From Microcaldota archaeon (GTDB lineage Archaea > Micrarchaeota > Micrarchaeia > Micrarchaeales > Micrarchaeaceae): DNA of 51,811 nt. Location of the stretch: contig JAKAWS010000007.1 in assembly GCA_021816885.1 (NCBI GenBank), positions 1 through 51,811 of the forward strand. Reading direction: 5' to 3'. Positions 32,137-40,654 of this stretch are shown here, one piece after another; position 1 is the stretch's first letter, and each line of letters starts with the position of its first letter. Below the pieces are notes generated by a model. It was not told where the DNA came from. It saw nothing but the letters and a program-made list of their open reading frames with translations, and searched no databases. Both the position numbers and the translations under genes were made by a program.

Positions 32137-32969
32137 TGTTTGATCCGGAGAAGCTGATGTTCATAATAATCGCCTTCCTTGTAGTGATAATAGGATTTGC
32201 CTTCGGCTCCTCTTTCAAGGGCATCTATTACCCTATCGCAATGTTGTTTGTGCTTATCGCCGCCATCTTCGTACTTGTAATGGGCTTTGCCGATACGATA
32301 TTCTTCCCGCTCCTTATGTCGGCTATCGGAATGAGGTTCCAGATAGCAGACGGTTACTGGATGTCGAGAGAGCAGAACTCGGTGATAAAGAACGTCAACG
32401 GACTCTACTACGCGACTGGGTACATATCCGCAAACCTCTTCCAGTACACATTTAAGCTGGAAATGCCTCTCGAAGAGGAAGAATCTAAGATGGAACAGGC
32501 GCCATCAAATTGGGAGAGGGCTGTAGCGACGCTTAGGTTTCCATGGAAATACAACGTTATATCTGCTGGCCTTGACGTACAAGACATCCGTTCCGAACTT
32601 GAAGGGAAAAGGTCATTCCAGGAATTCCAGCTTGCCAGGCTCATGCAATCCAGTAATCCCAGCGCTACAGCCATGCAGGACATACAGCGCGAGATAAATA
32701 TAATACAGACTAAGATGGATAGAATATCCGGAGGAGAGAAGCCTATTGCGACTCTTATGTATATAGAGACAACGTCAGTCGGGGTGAGCGAAAAGGCGGC
32801 AGCAGACTCTCTAAACAATCAAGCATCATCGATAAGCACGGCGCTCGGCGGATTTGATGTCCAGCTCGACCGCATAAAAGGCCGAGAGCTGCTAGCGCTG
32901 TTCAAATCCAATTTCGCTATACCGCAATCAATCGGCGAGCTCAATGACACATTCGACAAAATGGCATGA
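32136..32969 (+). CDS. Membrane-anchored T4SS-like protein, VirB3 plus VirB4 N-domain-like (copy B)
   Basis: A 277-residue tandem counterpart of copy A. Two helices (about 7-27 and 32-57) precede a cytosolic domain with a charged helical stretch (residues about 165-200) and a closing part, TTSVGVSEKAAADSLNNQ, then IKGRELLALFKSNF, matching the GSELLRFIEPE turn of copy A. In VirB4/TraC proteins a similar KG-x-ELL segment ends the N-terminal domain before the ATPase core. The pair could form a heterodimeric membrane dock for the ATPase encoded next (inference). Pairwise identity between the copies is low by eye. Confidence 0.65.
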   Translation: MFDPEKLMFIIIAFLVVIIGFAFGSSFKGIYYPIAMLFVLIAAIFVLVMGFADTIFFPLLMSAIGMRFQIADGYWMSREQNSVIKNVNGLYYATGYISANLFQYTFKLEMPLEEEESKMEQAPSNWERAVATLRFPWKYNVISAGLDVQDIRSELEGKRSFQEFQLARLMQSSNPSATAMQDIQREINIIQTKMDRISGGEKPIATLMYIETTSVGVSEKAAADSLNNQASSISTALGGFDVQLDRIKGRELLALFKSNFAIPQSIGELNDTFDKMA

Positions 32970-32976
32970 GAAGGCA

Positions 32977-32991
32977 AGCTCTATAAATATG
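32977..32991 (+). promoter_or_regulatory. TATA box before the VirB4/HerA-like ATPase operon
   Basis: CTCTATAAATATG lies about 40 bases before the ATPase ATG at 33027, and GGTG sits six bases before that ATG. Six genes follow with gaps or overlaps of a few bases, to 38545. Confidence 0.45.
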
Positions 32992-33026
32992 CTTTGCGGT
33001 AAATGGTTATATAAGCGGTGCCGCAG

Positions 33027-34556
33027 ATGAGTACTCTTAAGCTGCAATACATAATGAGCAATGAGATAGCGAAGCGCGCTTTTGTTTCGAGGCCGCCGGA
33101 ACCGCCGGCCAGCATCCTTTTAAATGACCCGTACAAGGCGATATTCGTAGGCACGACCAGTATATTCAAAGTGCCATTCAGTTGGTCGTTCGAGAACGTC
33201 ACGAACCCGCATATAGCTGTGGTCGGGATAACCGGCTCAGGAAAGAGCTACTTCGTGAAGACATTCCTTATACGCGCAAATTACGTATGGGGCACCAACG
33301 CGATAATAATAGATTGGGCCTCCGAATATAAAGAATGGGTGAGACAGAGCAATGGCCAGATTGTATCGCTTGGAAAAGGCGACTACCTGAACATACTCGA
33401 TCTGTCAGGTATACCTCCAATAAACAGGACCAAGCAGATAATGAATGCGCTGGAGATACTCACGGACATATCCATGTTTCCAGAACAGAGAAGGCTCACA
33501 GAAGAGGCGATAGAACAATCCTACACAAACATGGGATTTCGCCTTCCTGATGTGCCGCCAGAGAACAAGGAAGGCCCTACCTTACATAACGTTATAGCCT
33601 TGCTTCAGGAAAAGCTGCAAGAAGGCACTTACGAATATCCGGCAGAGATGGAAAACGCGATATACCGCCTAAGGCAGTTTGCCCGTGAGGGCCAGGACTT
33701 CTTCTCCAGAAAGAGCACGATAGACATGAAGAAGTTGTCTACATCCGGCTTGGTAGACATAGACCTTTCAGGGCTTCCGGACGAGCAGCACAGGGCACTA
33801 GCGGCGCTTGTAATACTTCAGATACTAAAGGAGAAGATGCGAATAGAGGGTTGGAACTCGGGCAAGGGGCTAAAGGCGCTTGTCGTTCTAGACGAAGCGT
33901 GGAAGATAGCCGGTGACGAAAAAAGCGATGCCGTCATGATAGTGAGGGAAGGTCGAAAGTACCAGTTCGGCCTTATAGTCGCATCGCAGAATCCTACCGA
34001 TATAAACGAGGCGATATTCTCGAATGTCGGTACGACCTTTATACTAAGGACGAGGTTCGAGAAGTTCCTCAATTACATACAAAGCTCGCTGAATTTCTCT
34101 GACACTATAAGGGAAAAGATATCGAGGTTCGGAGTGGGGCAGGCGGCCGTGGACATGGCGTTCCAGACAAATCTCAGCTTCCCGCAAGTGTTCACGTTAG
34201 AGAAGATCAGGGGGGAGGAGCCGTTATACGTATACAGGATAGATATGACAGACATATTAACAAAAGGGGAGATAGACTCCGGGACCCTGCCAAAGGACTA
34301 TCAATTCGAAGCGACGGAGTTGAAGAATAAGTTGATAGAGATAAACATGGGCGCCGAATCGATAGCATCTATAGTAGCAGCATTCGATCTGAGGAACAGG
34401 AGCCTCAGCATGCGGGATTTCATAGAACTTCTGACAAAGAACAGCTCTGGCACAAGGGATATAATGACGTTCCTAAAAAGCTTGAGCATAGACGACGTCA
34501 TTATCACAAGGATAATCTCGGAGATCGGAAGCACTCACGCAGAGACGGTAGTATAG
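33027..34556 (+). CDS. VirB4/TraC-HerA family ATPase (CedB-like)
   Basis: A 509-residue RecA-fold ATPase. The Walker A motif GITGSGKS is at residues 67-74, followed by IIIDWASEYKEW (the place of the DPxGEY motif in HerA/VirB4). Walker B ALVVLDEAWKIAG is near 283-293, and the SQNPTDI sensor-like motif near 317. A helical C-terminal extension of about 90 residues follows. It lacks the N-terminal VirB4 domain, which seems to be encoded separately by the two preceding genes. It is expected to power transfer of DNA or protein, or pilus assembly, by the adjacent membrane components. A VirD4/HerA-type DNA pump is the alternative. ATG 33027 is preferred to GTG 33018, which overlaps the ribosome site. 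Confidence 0.85.
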   Translation: MSTLKLQYIMSNEIAKRAFVSRPPEPPASILLNDPYKAIFVGTTSIFKVPFSWSFENVTNPHIAVVGITGSGKSYFVKTFLIRANYVWGTNAIIIDWASEYKEWVRQSNGQIVSLGKGDYLNILDLSGIPPINRTKQIMNALEILTDISMFPEQRRLTEEAIEQSYTNMGFRLPDVPPENKEGPTLHNVIALLQEKLQEGTYEYPAEMENAIYRLRQFAREGQDFFSRKSTIDMKKLSTSGLVDIDLSGLPDEQHRALAALVILQILKEKMRIEGWNSGKGLKALVVLDEAWKIAGDEKSDAVMIVREGRKYQFGLIVASQNPTDINEAIFSNVGTTFILRTRFEKFLNYIQSSLNFSDTIREKISRFGVGQAAVDMAFQTNLSFPQVFTLEKIRGEEPLYVYRIDMTDILTKGEIDSGTLPKDYQFEATELKNKLIEINMGAESIASIVAAFDLRNRSLSMRDFIELLTKNSSGTRDIMTFLKSLSIDDVIITRIISEIGSTHAETVV

Positions 34557-34859
34557 ATGGCAGGCAACTCGTATTCGATATCAAAAAGGGAGATAAAAAG
34601 GGCGCTCATAGCATATGGCGTGAGGGAACCGGAAATAGAGGCGCTCGTCGCTGACGCGGAGAAGAGACACATGCATATGAATGTGATAGCGTTTGTGCTG
34701 TTGCTCGAAAAGGTTAATCTAACAAGGAACAGGATAATACAGATAATGAGGAGGATAGGACTGGATGATATCAAGATAAGCAAGGTATTAGATATGGTAG
34801 ACGAGGAGAAGATGCTTGCGCAGGCTGGCCATATATACAAGGCAAGAATAGAGGTGTAA
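34557..34859 (+). CDS. Small all-helical protein of the T4SS-like operon
   Basis: A 100-residue, charged, predominantly helical protein with no membrane segment; I do not recognise it. It begins at the base after the ATPase stop, so translation is probably coupled. Basic patches (KREIKRALI and NRIIQIMRRIG) and an acidic C-terminal helix suggest a small adaptor that binds protein or nucleic acid. A role as accessory subunit of the ATPase is inferred from position only. Confidence 0.65.
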   Translation: MAGNSYSISKREIKRALIAYGVREPEIEALVADAEKRHMHMNVIAFVLLLEKVNLTRNRIIQIMRRIGLDDIKISKVLDMVDEEKMLAQAGHIYKARIEV

Positions 34860-34861
34860 AG

Positions 34862-35260
34862 ATGGAATCTAGGTGCATAATATGCGGGCTTGAGAAGAAA
34901 GGTCTCAAGGTCAAAGAGGATCATGTGATATACGTGATACGATGGTTCAAGAGAAATGTGAGCAGAAACGAGAAGGGCTACGATTTGGTCGTATGCAGAG
35001 ACTGCTACAAGAAGTATTCGAGCGCCAGAAGTTCGTACAATAGGAAGCTGTTCGCTTATCTTGGAATAGGCATACTTGCAACTGTGCTGTGGATTGCGGT
35101 GGGAGGCATTAAGCTCTACTCCATAGCTGCTGGCATAGTCCTTATCGCGTTCATGTACCTGCTCTCGCTGCTAAGCTACATCCCCGGCTTAGATGTGAAA
35201 AAGCCAGCTCTTGAAAAAGGAGCTAATGCGCGCAGCGACCGAAGCCACCGCAGAGAGTAG
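34862..35260 (+). CDS. Zinc-ribbon-like two-TM membrane protein of the T4SS-like operon
   Basis: A 132-residue protein. The N-terminal domain has CIIC (residues 5-8) and CRDC (about 45-48), likely one zinc site. Two hydrophobic segments follow at about 60-78 and 83-107, then a basic tail. The zinc domain would face the cytosol. No family assigned. It starts two bases after the helical protein and overlaps the next gene by 35 bases. Confidence 0.68.
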   Translation: MESRCIICGLEKKGLKVKEDHVIYVIRWFKRNVSRNEKGYDLVVCRDCYKKYSSARSSYNRKLFAYLGIGILATVLWIAVGGIKLYSIAAGIVLIAFMYLLSLLSYIPGLDVKKPALEKGANARSDRSHRRE

Positions 35261-36023
35261 TAATAAAAACATTCCCGCACAAAGGAATACTATGGCGGAG
35301 AAAGAGGCAGTTCTGGAAGAGCCCAAGATAAGCGAGTTTACCATAAGCGCAAAGCTCCTAGGAACAATGGCGGAGATAAGGCAGAGGGCAAGCTCGTTAA
35401 ACCTATTCGAGGTAAGGCAAGAGAACGACTCGTTGATACTGATAGATGTGGAAAGCCGCGATATCCAGAAGAATCCATACCTCTTTTTCATATTCACGCT
35501 AAAGAGCACCTCCTTATCAATACAGTACTCAATAGCAAAAGACACGAGCGAGCGCATCCGTCATCTTTTTATAATGAAAACACTAGCAGGACTACTATCG
35601 CTTATATATGACGTTTACCAAGTAGATGGCAAAAATTTCTATCAGCACATTGACTCGTCTATAGACAGCGTTCTCCAATCGCTTTCGCAGAGCTACAGTA
35701 CGTTATTCGGTAACTATGATTCTTTGCTTAACGATTACCGCGAGACAAAAAGGCTAAACATCGAACTTACCAACTCCAATAAGGCTCTGGTCTCAAGGTC
35801 TAGCGCGCTTAATGATGAGAACGAGCAGCTAAAATCTCGACTCAAAGAGCTCGAAAGCTATTCGGATCAATCGCTTATGGTCATGATAGAAGAATGGATA
35901 GAATCGCACGGTAACACAATCGACTTAGAGGAGTTCTCAAAGACAAAAAGAATCCCACAGCCGAGAGTCGAGCAGATACTGAATAAAATGGTGTCTCTTA
36001 GATACATAGAACTGAAGGGATAA
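35226..36023 (+). CDS. Coiled-coil protein with C-terminal winged-helix domain
   Basis: About 265 residues without membrane segments. An N-terminal alpha/beta part (to about 130) is followed by a strong coiled coil (about 150-210, ETKRLNIELTNSNKAL then LNDENEQLKSRLKELE). A winged-helix-like end follows (LEEFSKTKRIPQPRVEQILNKMVSLRYIELKG). It could couple the apparatus to DNA or act as the local regulator. ATG 35226 is chosen because GGAG precedes it; a TTG at 35211 and an ATG at 35292 are alternatives. It overlaps the zinc/membrane gene in another frame. Confidence 0.68.
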   Translation: MRAATEATAESSNKNIPAQRNTMAEKEAVLEEPKISEFTISAKLLGTMAEIRQRASSLNLFEVRQENDSLILIDVESRDIQKNPYLFFIFTLKSTSLSIQYSIAKDTSERIRHLFIMKTLAGLLSLIYDVYQVDGKNFYQHIDSSIDSVLQSLSQSYSTLFGNYDSLLNDYRETKRLNIELTNSNKALVSRSSALNDENEQLKSRLKELESYSDQSLMVMIEEWIESHGNTIDLEEFSKTKRIPQPRVEQILNKMVSLRYIELKG

Positions 36024-36025
36024 GG

Positions 36026-36175
36026 ATGCGTTATAGAGCAGATATAATCAAACGGCTCAGGTACGTAAGGGTCTACACGATACTGAAAAGCACCAAGCCG
36101 CAGAGCAATCCGATCTCAAGGGCGTTCGAGAAGGTCTTCACAAAGCTGTTTGTGAAGAAGGAGAAACGGGGATGA
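36026..36175 (+). CDS. 49-residue basic protein
   Basis: A short gene in the tight operon: ATG 36026 follows AAGGGATAAGG, and TGA 36173-36175 ends it six bases before the next gene. The product is strongly basic (RYRADIIKRLRYVRVYTIL at the start, KLFVKKEKRG at the end) with an amphipathic helix and no membrane segment. Good ribosome site, operon spacing and a composition matching its neighbours support it as real. Function unknown; nucleic-acid or membrane-surface binding is possible. Confidence 0.55.
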   Translation: MRYRADIIKRLRYVRVYTILKSTKPQSNPISRAFEKVFTKLFVKKEKRG

Positions 36176-36181
36176 GGGAAA

Positions 36182-38545
36182 GTGGCAGCGATAAAGAAAT
36201 TTGGGATCAGCAAGAAAAGCGCCTTGATAATCCTAGCAATAATAATCGTTTTTGCATTCTTGATGTTATACTTGTATATAGAGGTAGGCGCTGCATTGAG
36301 GGCTTCGGTATCGGTATATCAAAAACCATCTTTCGGCGCAAGCGTAGCGGGGGAGGGATTGGCATATTATAACAACTCATTGTCGTTGGTCCCTTATTCG
36401 ATTGTGTCCTATAACTCGGTCAATGAGTCGTATCTTAATATCAATACAACATTATTCGCAGCCGATCCGCCATCGCAGATATACGTGTTAGACCCGGCGA
36501 GCGGATGTTTCAGGTGCGGGAACTATCAAGAGACGATAACATACTTCTTTAACTACCTTTCAGAGTTCGGCGTGCCAAACGCAAGGAACGCGACAGTAAT
36601 ATCTAACCCCGGCGCTGCGACCGATAATTCGCTTCTGGTGATACTGAGCGGATATATGCCTAATTTTATGTTTAGCGCAGAGCCCGGCACGAATACGAGT
36701 GTAATCAGCAGCCTACTTAATAGGCATGTAAATATAATGTATATAGGGGATAATTTCTCATACATGCTGCATGGATCTACCGTAATCCCGAACAATGCGA
36801 CTCCAAGCTACCTGGGCACTATCCCATACTCGTTCGTCAATAATACGGTAGGCTATACTCTGAAGAACATGACGTTCTCTTTTACGAACGGGAGCAAGTA
36901 CGGCCCGACTACCTACGAGAACGCGCAGAACGGCACAATAATCGCATTCCCAAATGTCCTGGAGTCATGGCCTAATCCCCAATCTGCAGGTTTCGATATG
37001 GCACGAGCGGTATCGCAGCTCTTTTGGCTGCCTAAATACTCATCCTCATCAATCTCTTTTAGCCCCGGAACATCGTCATACAATGTGGTCATGCAGCTGA
37101 AGGAGCCGCTGATAAACCTGTCAGTAGTGGGCGGCATATCAAACGTATCGAAAGAGATAAACACCTTGAACAAAGGGTACATAAGGAGCGTGGTAGAGAA
37201 CAGCAAGAATTATACTGTTGGCAAGAACTACGCATACATATACGCGACATACAAACCTAATTATGTGCTTGACGGGGAATTCTCGATGCCAGGCATAGTG
37301 ACACCCGGGTCGGCGTTCGACGCCCAGTTTACTGTCTTCACAGGGACGAACAGCATCACATCCGTCCAATCTTATATCTCGATATATAATATAATAGCCA
37401 ATCAGATACAGAGGATACCGTTGGCAACGGTAAACAACGTGAGGAACAATTACACGTTTGTCGTACCGTTCGAGCTGAAAATCCCGCCGGGCAACTATAT
37501 AGCAGAGCTAGACAGCCCGTCAGGGATAAGATATGCAGCGGCAGCCTTCCAGATACTTCCAATAGTCCTAAACGTCACATCCGTAAACCTAACCAAAGGA
37601 ATCGTAAATTTCAGCGTATTCTCTGGGAAAAACCCAATATCGAATGTGAACTATACGCTTACGATAAACAAAGAGTATCCGCAGAATGGCACGATAAGCA
37701 ACGGGCAGGTAAGCTACGAGCTTCCAAAGGGCTCTGCCATACCCTCAGGCAAGATAACGTTCAACTTCTCGATGCTGTCAAGTAACTTCAACTTCACAAC
37801 GTTCAACAGCGCCGGCGCGGGACAGAACAGCCAGTTCATAGAGATAGGAGTCGTCGCTTTCATAACTCTTTTCGTAGTGATAGCGGTAAAGGCTCCTATA
37901 AGGGATGACATATACATAGATGTGCCGGATTTGCCTCCCCACCAAGTGACAGAGATAACTCTCAACAAGAACGATGTTGTCGGCACGTTCGACAAGCTGA
38001 ATATGTATTATCATTGGAAGTTCATGCCTTTGTCTGTGCCAGAGGCAAGGGTCGCGATATCTAACTATCTCAGGTATAACAATATGCCGGTCAACCTCAC
38101 GCTCAACAACGTAGACTCGATACTCACGCGCCTGGTCGGCAATGGAGACCTGAAGAGCACAGATAACCTTTATGCTCCAAAGCAATGGGGGGCGCAGACC
38201 GGCCATGACATAGAATACCTATCTACATTCAAGAAACTCCGGATGTACATGGTAACTCATGCGATACCTTTTACAGAGATAGACTCAAGCAACGATGCAG
38301 ATATGATAGTCACGTTCCGCGGAGAGAAGATACTGATAGTCATAAACTCGAAGACGACAAAGTTCAAGAAAGTGCCGGTAAAGAGCAGGGCGAAGACCTA
38401 CATTGCCTTCCTAAACAATGCCGCGCTATATGACTTCACAGATAAGCTAGGTGCGAGCATGGACAAAGAGGCGGAGGAGCTCCGTCTTTTCATATCAATG
38501 GGGCAGGTAAGGCTTATCGATGCCTCGAATCCCGGAATAGTCTAA
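36182..38545 (+). CDS. Large two-TM surface protein with cytosolic domain, end of the T4SS-like operon
   Basis: A 787-residue protein starting at GTG 36182 after GAGGG. It has a helix at about 14-38, an outer domain to about 548 rich in Asn-x-Ser/Thr sequons, a second helix at about 550-572 and a cytosolic part of about 210 residues. The outer part begins with an alpha/beta section (LLVILSGYMPN, VNIMYIGDNFSYML) that recalls GATase1/ThuA-like folds, then beta-rich repeats. The cytosolic part has a winged-helix-like region, then DADMIVTFRGEKILIVINSK, spaced like a PD-(D/E)xK core but with Asn where the acidic residue should be. It may be the outer face or recognition subunit. Its end overlaps convergent top6B by four bases. 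Confidence 0.72.
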   Translation: MAAIKKFGISKKSALIILAIIIVFAFLMLYLYIEVGAALRASVSVYQKPSFGASVAGEGLAYYNNSLSLVPYSIVSYNSVNESYLNINTTLFAADPPSQIYVLDPASGCFRCGNYQETITYFFNYLSEFGVPNARNATVISNPGAATDNSLLVILSGYMPNFMFSAEPGTNTSVISSLLNRHVNIMYIGDNFSYMLHGSTVIPNNATPSYLGTIPYSFVNNTVGYTLKNMTFSFTNGSKYGPTTYENAQNGTIIAFPNVLESWPNPQSAGFDMARAVSQLFWLPKYSSSSISFSPGTSSYNVVMQLKEPLINLSVVGGISNVSKEINTLNKGYIRSVVENSKNYTVGKNYAYIYATYKPNYVLDGEFSMPGIVTPGSAFDAQFTVFTGTNSITSVQSYISIYNIIANQIQRIPLATVNNVRNNYTFVVPFELKIPPGNYIAELDSPSGIRYAAAAFQILPIVLNVTSVNLTKGIVNFSVFSGKNPISNVNYTLTINKEYPQNGTISNGQVSYELPKGSAIPSGKITFNFSMLSSNFNFTTFNSAGAGQNSQFIEIGVVAFITLFVVIAVKAPIRDDIYIDVPDLPPHQVTEITLNKNDVVGTFDKLNMYYHWKFMPLSVPEARVAISNYLRYNNMPVNLTLNNVDSILTRLVGNGDLKSTDNLYAPKQWGAQTGHDIEYLSTFKKLRMYMVTHAIPFTEIDSSNDADMIVTFRGEKILIVINSKTTKFKKVPVKSRAKTYIAFLNNAALYDFTDKLGASMDKEAEELRLFISMGQVRLIDASNPGIV

Positions 38546-40137
38546 GCTCCTTTTTCTTTTTCTTCTTCTCCCTCTGGTTCTGCATCGGATTCCTTCGCCT
38601 TAGGGTAGTGCTTGAGGATTAGGCGCTCAAGCGACCCTTCTATCTCTTTCTTGTCGATCTTTGTAAGGTAAGAGAGGTCAGAAGAGAGCTGCCCAGCATA
38701 GTTCATCAGCGTCCTGTATCTTGTCTTTGCTGCACTGACCCTCTGCTTTCCGCCGATGTACTTCTGCAAGCCTCTGGCAGCGTCCATGAGCGCAAGTCTT
38801 ATCTCCTCTACAATCTCTTCCTCCTTGGATATTGCCTCCTTTCCAACTCCAGAGTATGGGATATAGATGGAGGACACATTCACAAATATGCTGACCGGCC
38901 GGTTCTCTATGTCGATGCCGTATCTCTTCCACTGAATGGCCTTCACCGCTTCAGTTATAGCACAGCTTCCCGCATCAAACAGGAGAGGAACCCTGTTGGC
39001 GAATCTCATTATGCTTCCGGCGTGCTCGTCATCCGAACTTTTCCTTCCGCTATTCCCGCCATAAGCTATCGCCGCCTCTACAATGAAGGGAATGCCACCG
39101 TGCAGAACCTGCGGTTTTCTCTCTACTATATACACGTATTCCGGGCTGAGGATGTTCTCTATGGCTGCCTTTATGCGCTCCTCTCCTATAGAGCTTATCG
39201 CAGTGGCATCAGGTGCTATCCATTTTACCAACTTGAATGCCTTTATCAGCGATTCTGCGCTCGACCAATCGAGCTCTTTGGGTGTCTTATCCATAATGCC
39301 ATCGCCCACAATCGCTGACATCTCCTGTACTTTGGCCGGGCTCATCCTGGCGAATGTCTCAGCAAGAAATACGGATGTCTTCCTGCTGCTGCTTATCCTT
39401 GCAAAATCGAGAAGGTCATTGACGCTGATGCCGAGGGGATGTGGTTTTATCGCTTTTGAAGGCGGTGGTATGCTCTCCACAGATCTTGTAAATGTATACT
39501 CCTTTCCGTCCGGCGCAGAAAACAATATCTCAACATGCGGATTGGCGAGAGCGGTGCGCCTAAGATACTCGAACACGCTCTTCTCGCTGTTCTCATACTT
39601 TATGCCGTCGAATTCTCCGTGCACAGACAGCCCCTTTGACTTTCTGTCTGACTGTGATATGTTGTTCACAACCGGCTTATTTTTCCCTATATCTATTGAT
39701 ATATCGCAACTGTATGCATCTCCTCCGGTGGAAGAGGTGACATGTATCGGCTTGCCTGTAGTTATCTGCGCGAAAAGCGTGCAGCCTGCGGCGCCGATTC
39801 CCTGCTGTCCGCGTTGCTGTCTGTAGACATGGAACTTCGTTCCTGTTAAGATGGTGCCTAGCGCCTTGCCTACAAACTTTTTAGGCACGCCAGGGCCATT
39901 GTCGTCAACGGATATGCCATAACGCTCATCACCGAGCTGTTTTATGCTTACCAATATCGAAGGAAGCACGCCTGCATCTTCGCAGGCATCCATAGAGTTG
40001 GACACATACTCATGCACTACCGTTACCATAGAGTGTACTTTCCCGGAGTATCCGAGCATCTGCTTGTTCCTCTTGAAGAACTCAGCTATAGAATGCTCCT
40101 TAAAGCCCTCGAATATATCTTCTGCGCTTTTCTCCAT
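38542..40137 (-). CDS. top6B: DNA topoisomerase VI subunit B
   Basis: GHKL ATPase subunit of the type IIB topoisomerase that passes one duplex through another. The 531 residues show the N box HEYVSNSMDAC (about residue 42), the G1 box DDNGPGVP, the lid GQQGIGAAG and the transducer domain with SIFVNVSSIYIPYSG and KRYGID. ATG 40137 is preferred; the longer frame would begin inside the preceding KH gene. It starts one base after the KH gene's stop, a common archaeal pairing. The cutting subunit Top6A, often next door, is not in the window. Confidence 0.96.
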   Translation of the reverse strand: MEKSAEDIFEGFKEHSIAEFFKRNKQMLGYSGKVHSMVTVVHEYVSNSMDACEDAGVLPSILVSIKQLGDERYGISVDDNGPGVPKKFVGKALGTILTGTKFHVYRQQRGQQGIGAAGCTLFAQITTGKPIHVTSSTGGDAYSCDISIDIGKNKPVVNNISQSDRKSKGLSVHGEFDGIKYENSEKSVFEYLRRTALANPHVEILFSAPDGKEYTFTRSVESIPPPSKAIKPHPLGISVNDLLDFARISSSRKTSVFLAETFARMSPAKVQEMSAIVGDGIMDKTPKELDWSSAESLIKAFKLVKWIAPDATAISSIGEERIKAAIENILSPEYVYIVERKPQVLHGGIPFIVEAAIAYGGNSGRKSSDDEHAGSIMRFANRVPLLFDAGSCAITEAVKAIQWKRYGIDIENRPVSIFVNVSSIYIPYSGVGKEAISKEEEIVEEIRLALMDAARGLQKYIGGKQRVSAAKTRYRTLMNYAGQLSSDLSYLTKIDKKEIEGSLERLILKHYPKAKESDAEPEGEEEKEKGA

Positions 40138-40138
40138 G

Positions 40139-40654
40139 TTATTCCTCTTTATGATGCGTCCTATGCGCCGACTCAAGCCTCTTATAAGCAAGCCGGTGCG
40201 AGCCGCCCTTTATGATTGTCTCTATGGCGGCTTCGGCCTCCCCTATCTGGTCGAGTTTGCCTATTATGGCGATGGTCTCCCCATATACGCTTATGTGGGA
40301 AGAGCTTTCCTGCTCTATCCGCGCCTTTGCCCGGCCAGAAGTCCCTATTATTCTGCTCTTTATTCTCTTTATCCTATCTTTGTTTCTAGTCCAATCCTTA
40401 AGGTCTATTATCTTTATATAATAATCGTCGATTAAGAGCTTTGATGCTTCCTTTAGGTCGAATCCCCGCCCGTAAGCTGTTACCATACCTTTAGATAGGT
40501 ACTCAGAGAAAGCGCCTTCTCCATAGATATCGACACAATGTTCGCCAATGTCCAAGCTAAGCCTACAGCCAGCAAGGCGCTCCAGCTCTCTAAGCATAGA
40601 ACTGTTCCTAGCAAGCAGCAGAATTCGGGCCTTGGGAATGTATACGCGCTCCAT
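40139..40654 (-). CDS. KH-domain RNA-binding protein, Pno1/Dim2-like
   Basis: A 171-residue protein with two KH units, as in archaeal Pno1/Dim2 (Krr1-related) factors that act in small-subunit ribosome assembly and 16S rRNA 3'-end maturation. The second unit shows the GxxG loop as IIGTSGRAKARIEQES and ISVYGETIAIIGKLDQIGEAEAAIETIIKG. The start VYIPKARILLL and the GMVTAYGRGFD region are typical. ATG 40654 is chosen; the longer frame adds a hydrophobic stretch from promoter sequence. It precedes top6B. Confidence 0.9.
   Translation of the reverse strand: MERVYIPKARILLLARNSSMLRELERLAGCRLSLDIGEHCVDIYGEGAFSEYLSKGMVTAYGRGFDLKEASKLLIDDYYIKIIDLKDWTRNKDRIKRIKSRIIGTSGRAKARIEQESSSHISVYGETIAIIGKLDQIGEAEAAIETIIKGGSHRLAYKRLESAHRTHHKEE

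Noticed and set aside
34862-35260. Zinc/membrane protein and the coiled-coil gene as one frameshifted gene
   Set aside because: The two frames overlap by 35 bases, but each has its own ribosome site and distinct composition, so two genes with overlap fit better.
22874-38545. Integrated conjugative element or plasmid remnant
   Set aside because: I see no relaxase, integrase/recombinase, flanking direct repeats or tRNA gene. Both flanks are ordinary chromosomal genes, so an ICE is not supported within the window.
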